Shown here: positions 49,946-54,550 of the stretch, piece by piece
Position numbering within the stretch: position 1 is the first letter of the stretch
Layout of the letters: every line of letters begins with the position of its first letter
Origin: Palaemon carinicauda
Taxonomy: Eukaryota; Arthropoda; Malacostraca; Decapoda; Palaemonidae
Length of the DNA: 64,000 bases
NCBI RefSeq assembly: GCF_036898095.1
Contig: NC_090739.1
Span: 62,542,342-62,606,341 of the forward strand
Direction: 5' to 3'
The notes under the pieces: model-generated
Seen by the model: only the letters and a program-made list of their open reading frames with translations
Told to the model about the DNA's origin: nothing
Database searches by the model: none
Position numbers and translations under genes: made by a program

Positions 49946-52900
49946 GGGCGGGTCCGGAGGACCCGGGCCTAACATAGGTCTAACGCAAGGTTAGAGCTTA
50001 ACTATGATATTCTTACATAGGGGCGGGACCGGGGGTCCCGGGCCTAAACATAAGTCTAACTTGAAACTAAAGTATAGCCATCCATTCCGGTCAAGCCGGG
50101 AGCATAAAAAAGGATGCAAAAACAAGGAATTAAGACACATAGTGTCTGATTTCCCGGGGTGGGGTAGACCCCGGGCCGGGAAATAAAGGTATATTCAATA
50201 CCAATTCCTTTAGGGACTCCGGGGTAGTGATCTGTCATATATAATCATCATAGGAAATGTTATAAAATAATAGGGGGGCGGAACTGTAACTAAGAACTGC
50301 CAATCGAACCCGGAGGGTTTCGTATAACATAAGCCAGAATGAAAAGTGAATATAAAAAAGGGTACACCGGGATCCAACTCTGTAGACCGGTGGCCAACCA
50401 GACTAGACAGAGACTAAACCGCCGGGCCACCCGGAGGACAAAGTCCATAAACACTTAACTACCCCCTCTAAAAGGAGGGAAGGCAACGGTCCCTTAGTGG
50501 AGGGGGGAGAAGCCTAGCCTCCCACCTAGCTAGAGGGGGAGCGTGGGGGAGGATCACGTGATACGAGGCAGCAGGGCTACCAACTGACGATCCCCAACAG
50601 ACAGATCAAACGGAGTAATGGCACAAATATTCATTATAATAATAATAAAAGCGTTAAATATATGAATAAACACATAGAAAATTTTTGGGCAAGGCATGCA
50701 ACATAAATAATTAAATCGCAAAAGACACACCTGATGGCTAAAATAACATTGCCGCCTTAGCACGGTCGGCAGCCATAGCGATACGTAAATGATATCGGCC
50801 CAAAAATTGAACCACGAGGATTCTAAACGCTAAATAATGAATATTCACAATAACAAATAATATTTGATAATAAAAATAAAACACATAGTAACACCGCAAG
50901 TGAAAATTAAAAGCTCTCAAAAACAGGAGTACCAACTGTAGTGAAATCAAGCAAGATCGGTATGAACGAAGAGAATAAACTCCTATAATATAAATATTAA
51001 ACGATCTAGGTTGCTCAAAACACAGTAAAACCCAGCTTGGTACTTAACTTGGACGGTGTCTCCTGGGAAACCGACGAAGAAGCCATAATTCACTAGAAAA
51101 TATCCAAAAATCGAGAGCACTTGAAAAATGCGGGTTACTGCACAAGTCGTGCTAAACGGAGTTGGGTTCTGAGCGGATGCATTGTAGTAGTACCAAGTGA
51201 GGTTGAACGGCTCTCCTCTATTGGGGTTCTCTGTCGTGGATTAATCTAAATAGTGCGGGACCTCTGGAATATACGCCCAATTTTATACCGACACCAATAG
51301 GTGAGCGAGCTAGTTAACCTAGCACTCCTTTACATTTTTTCTCTGGTATATTTAGCAGTAAATTACCTAAGAATAAGTGCTTAAATGGAGCTTATTCACT
51401 GGGCGGCACAGGTTTGAGCCCAGAAATACAAGTATTACAGTACTTTTCATTAATGAAAAATAAATAGATGGGGTGTTTATTACTTTAACTTATTTTGTAA
51501 AATGTGCAAGAACTTTGGTGGCAAGAAGTCATCTTATTATTGAATTATATCTTTAAAGTTATTAAATGAAGAGTTACTTATTTATTGTATGATTGGGGCT
51601 GATTCCTTTAGTCTTCATTTGAAAAATTGTAACTTTATATTTGAGCCTATAATGATACCCAAAAGTAAGTTTTCTTTTATTTGTATCGTGTCCTAAAATT
51701 GGGGGCTTGCAAATCTGACAACCAATGAATAGTAAAAGCAAATCATATTTTAACATTGATGTCAGCATATACTAGTATGGTAGTTTTCAAAAACTTCAGT
51801 AAAAGCTTTTAAACTGCTTTGTCAAGAATCTCCCACATCTATTTCCCGTGTTTATTATTTTAATTCCACAGATTGAAGACATAATAAAGCATCTCATGGG
51901 AGCTTGGACTTTTATCCTAACACATGACAAACCTCATACACAAGAGTGGATGATGAGAATCAAGAGAGTTTCAAAAATCCTAGTCAACTTCATTAGCACT
52001 ATGCTGCAAACTACAATGGACGATGATAGACATGTCCATCAAGCTCAGATTGTGCATATGCTGAATATTTTCCATAGGTTTGTTTCTGTAAGTGGAATAC
52101 TTGTTTGATGCAGTCTTTTAGAGTTTATAGTTTTGTGCAGCTGAATTTATTATTCTTGATATAGGAAAAAAGTTGTTACCCTTTGTATTGACTTTGAATG
52201 GTAGTACAATATATTATCAGCTTATCCACTTTATTAAAATCAGAAATCCTATTTTGATTTTTACATTCTGGTTAAAGCATTCTTTCATTTCTTTATCAGT
52301 ATTTTTTAAAATTTCCTGTCTTCCAAGAAAAGCATCATCACCATACAAGTGGACAAATGAAATATCACGTCTCATTCCTTTACCAATAGCTATTGTAATT
52401 GTTTCTATTTTGAATGGGCTTTATCACCTGGAGTCTATTGGTTTTTACATTAATATTCACCTATTTGCTGTTTTATTGGTCTTATAGTTTACATTCAATT
52501 CTTGAAAAGGTGTGATTACTAGTGAGGATACGTCAAAAAAGTTATTCTTTCCTTGGTTGAAAATTCTCCCACCATTAAGAGAAACATCACTAGGTGTCTA
52601 GTGTCCATTTGTTGTTTGGCATACATTCTGAATAGACAGTTATTTGATGGCTCTTATATTTAATCAGACAATACAAGTAAACTACTGAGTTACAATACTA
52701 AACTCATAGTGTGGGCTGAAGGGTTTATTATTACTATATGTAAGTTTTCCTTCAATGCAGTTTTTTTTTAAGAATGCAGTGATTGGATAGATTAAGAGTG
52801 ATGAAGATTCTGACAAAATTTCCTTTATTTATTAATTTTGCTCTTGGAAGGTGTAGGAACATTGTATTATTAATTGTTAATGATGTTTGGCTTATAAATC

Positions 52901-54488
52901 TTTAGATTAAACTTGTATGGTGACTTTTTGTCAGGACATCTTCTTAAGCAGAATATTATAGGAAAAACACTTGTACAATATTACATAGCATTTACATTAT
53001 TTTGTGTATCTTTTAGACAAGGAATTTTTGTTTGGAGACTGTGCACGTTTGTTGAGCAAACTCAAGTCTAAATCAAACTACGGTAACAACAATAAAAATG
53101 AAATTTATAATAATAATGATAATGATAATAGTATTGATGATGATAGTCTGGAATGATTCATAAGAATGGGATGATGAATTTTTCTTTTCTGTTGAAGTAA
53201 CTGGGCATTCAACTAACTGTGTATATTTTAGCCATAAGTGTTATTAGAAATAAGTTTATATTTGTGAAATTGAAATACTGTAATTATTTCTTTTTTCAGC
53301 TTCTGTGTGTATGGCCCAGTTCTTTGCATATGGTAAAAACTACATTGTCACTCTGTCACAGAGTCATTCATACCATTTTGAAGTGTGAAAAGCATGGCAA
53401 CGAAAGATATATGGTTGATACAGTGCTTGTCTTAACACAGACTGTATCATCTGTTGAAAAACAGCTTGCCAGTGTATATAACTTCCAGCCTGTAATGGAT
53501 TCCAGGTGTGATTTTTATGGGGTTCTGCAGGGCTCAGCAAGTTGCACTGTCACAAATGTGAAAGTTTTGGCCATTGGTACAGAAAAAGATTCTTATGTTC
53601 CTGTCATAAACCATAGGTTGAAAACTATTTGGAAATGTTTATATTGTAGTATCAAAAAGATTTATATCAGAATCCAAAAGAAATATGTTAAAACTACTTA
53701 CCAAAAATGTGTGGCTGTTCTGAATCTAGTCCAAAGAAGCTTGCAAGAGCTTGAATGTGATATTAGTTTCCCAAAGCTCAAGGTAAAGCAAGGAAACAAT
53801 TTATGCATAAATGGATTGTATTACAGTGCTATTAAAGCATGGAAAACTGATGTAGATATTTACATAGCACAAGGCAGTTGTAAGAAAAATATAAGTAGAC
53901 GTTTGCATTCTATTTTATATGCTTATATATTTTTAAAGGATTATAGAGGCTTAGCATTATTTGTTGAATGGCTGTCTAGTTTAGTCACAAGTGGCAGTGC
54001 CCAGAATGACATTTCTTCTAGTCGTGCTAGTCATTTATTGTCTACAAAAGGTGTGAATAATGAAAGGACGTTGTTTTGTGAACCAAGAAATTCTACTTCT
54101 CACAAAGTAGAAGATCAAAAAGAAAGCAGTGGTGACATACCTCAAAAGGAAACCAAGAACCCTATGGAATTACCTCAAGCCAAAGAAGAGCAAGTGAAAA
54201 ATATTCAAAGCAAATCATATAGAAATGTAATCCAGGCAGTGCGAATGTTGATCGGTAGCTTTGGAAGAATTTTAGCAAGGATGTTTATGAAGAAAGATGT
54301 TTTTGTCCCTCTCCCCCATAAGCCTCACAGAATTCTCCCTCTTTGGTTAGATAATACAAGAGCTGAAGGTAAGTGTTTAATGATTTTTTACCACATTAAT
54401 AGTAGTTTATAAATAGGTAGTGGTAGGTGAAGGGGATTCAAGGAATTGAAAGTTATCAAAATATTTCCATTGAATATCAGGAAATTAA

Positions 54489-54550
<62 letters not shown>

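Larger units (their letters stand above)
43767..51427 (-). mobile_element. Full-length, apparently intact DIRS retrotransposon in CPLANE1 intron 11
   Basis: This 7.66-kb element lies antisense to the host gene. It has every part expected of an autonomous DIRS element: 5' ITR (51158-51427), ORF1 in two exons (49662-49492 and 49379-47304), RT-RNase H ORF (47686-45470), tyrosine recombinase ORF (to 44508), an internal complementary region (44112-44203) and a 3' ITR (43767-44065). None of the three ORFs has a stop or frameshift, and the ITRs are nearly identical by eye, so the insertion is probably recent. No target duplication is evident, which fits recombinase-mediated integration. It is a different family from the elements in introns 1, 6 and 14. 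Confidence 0.85.
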
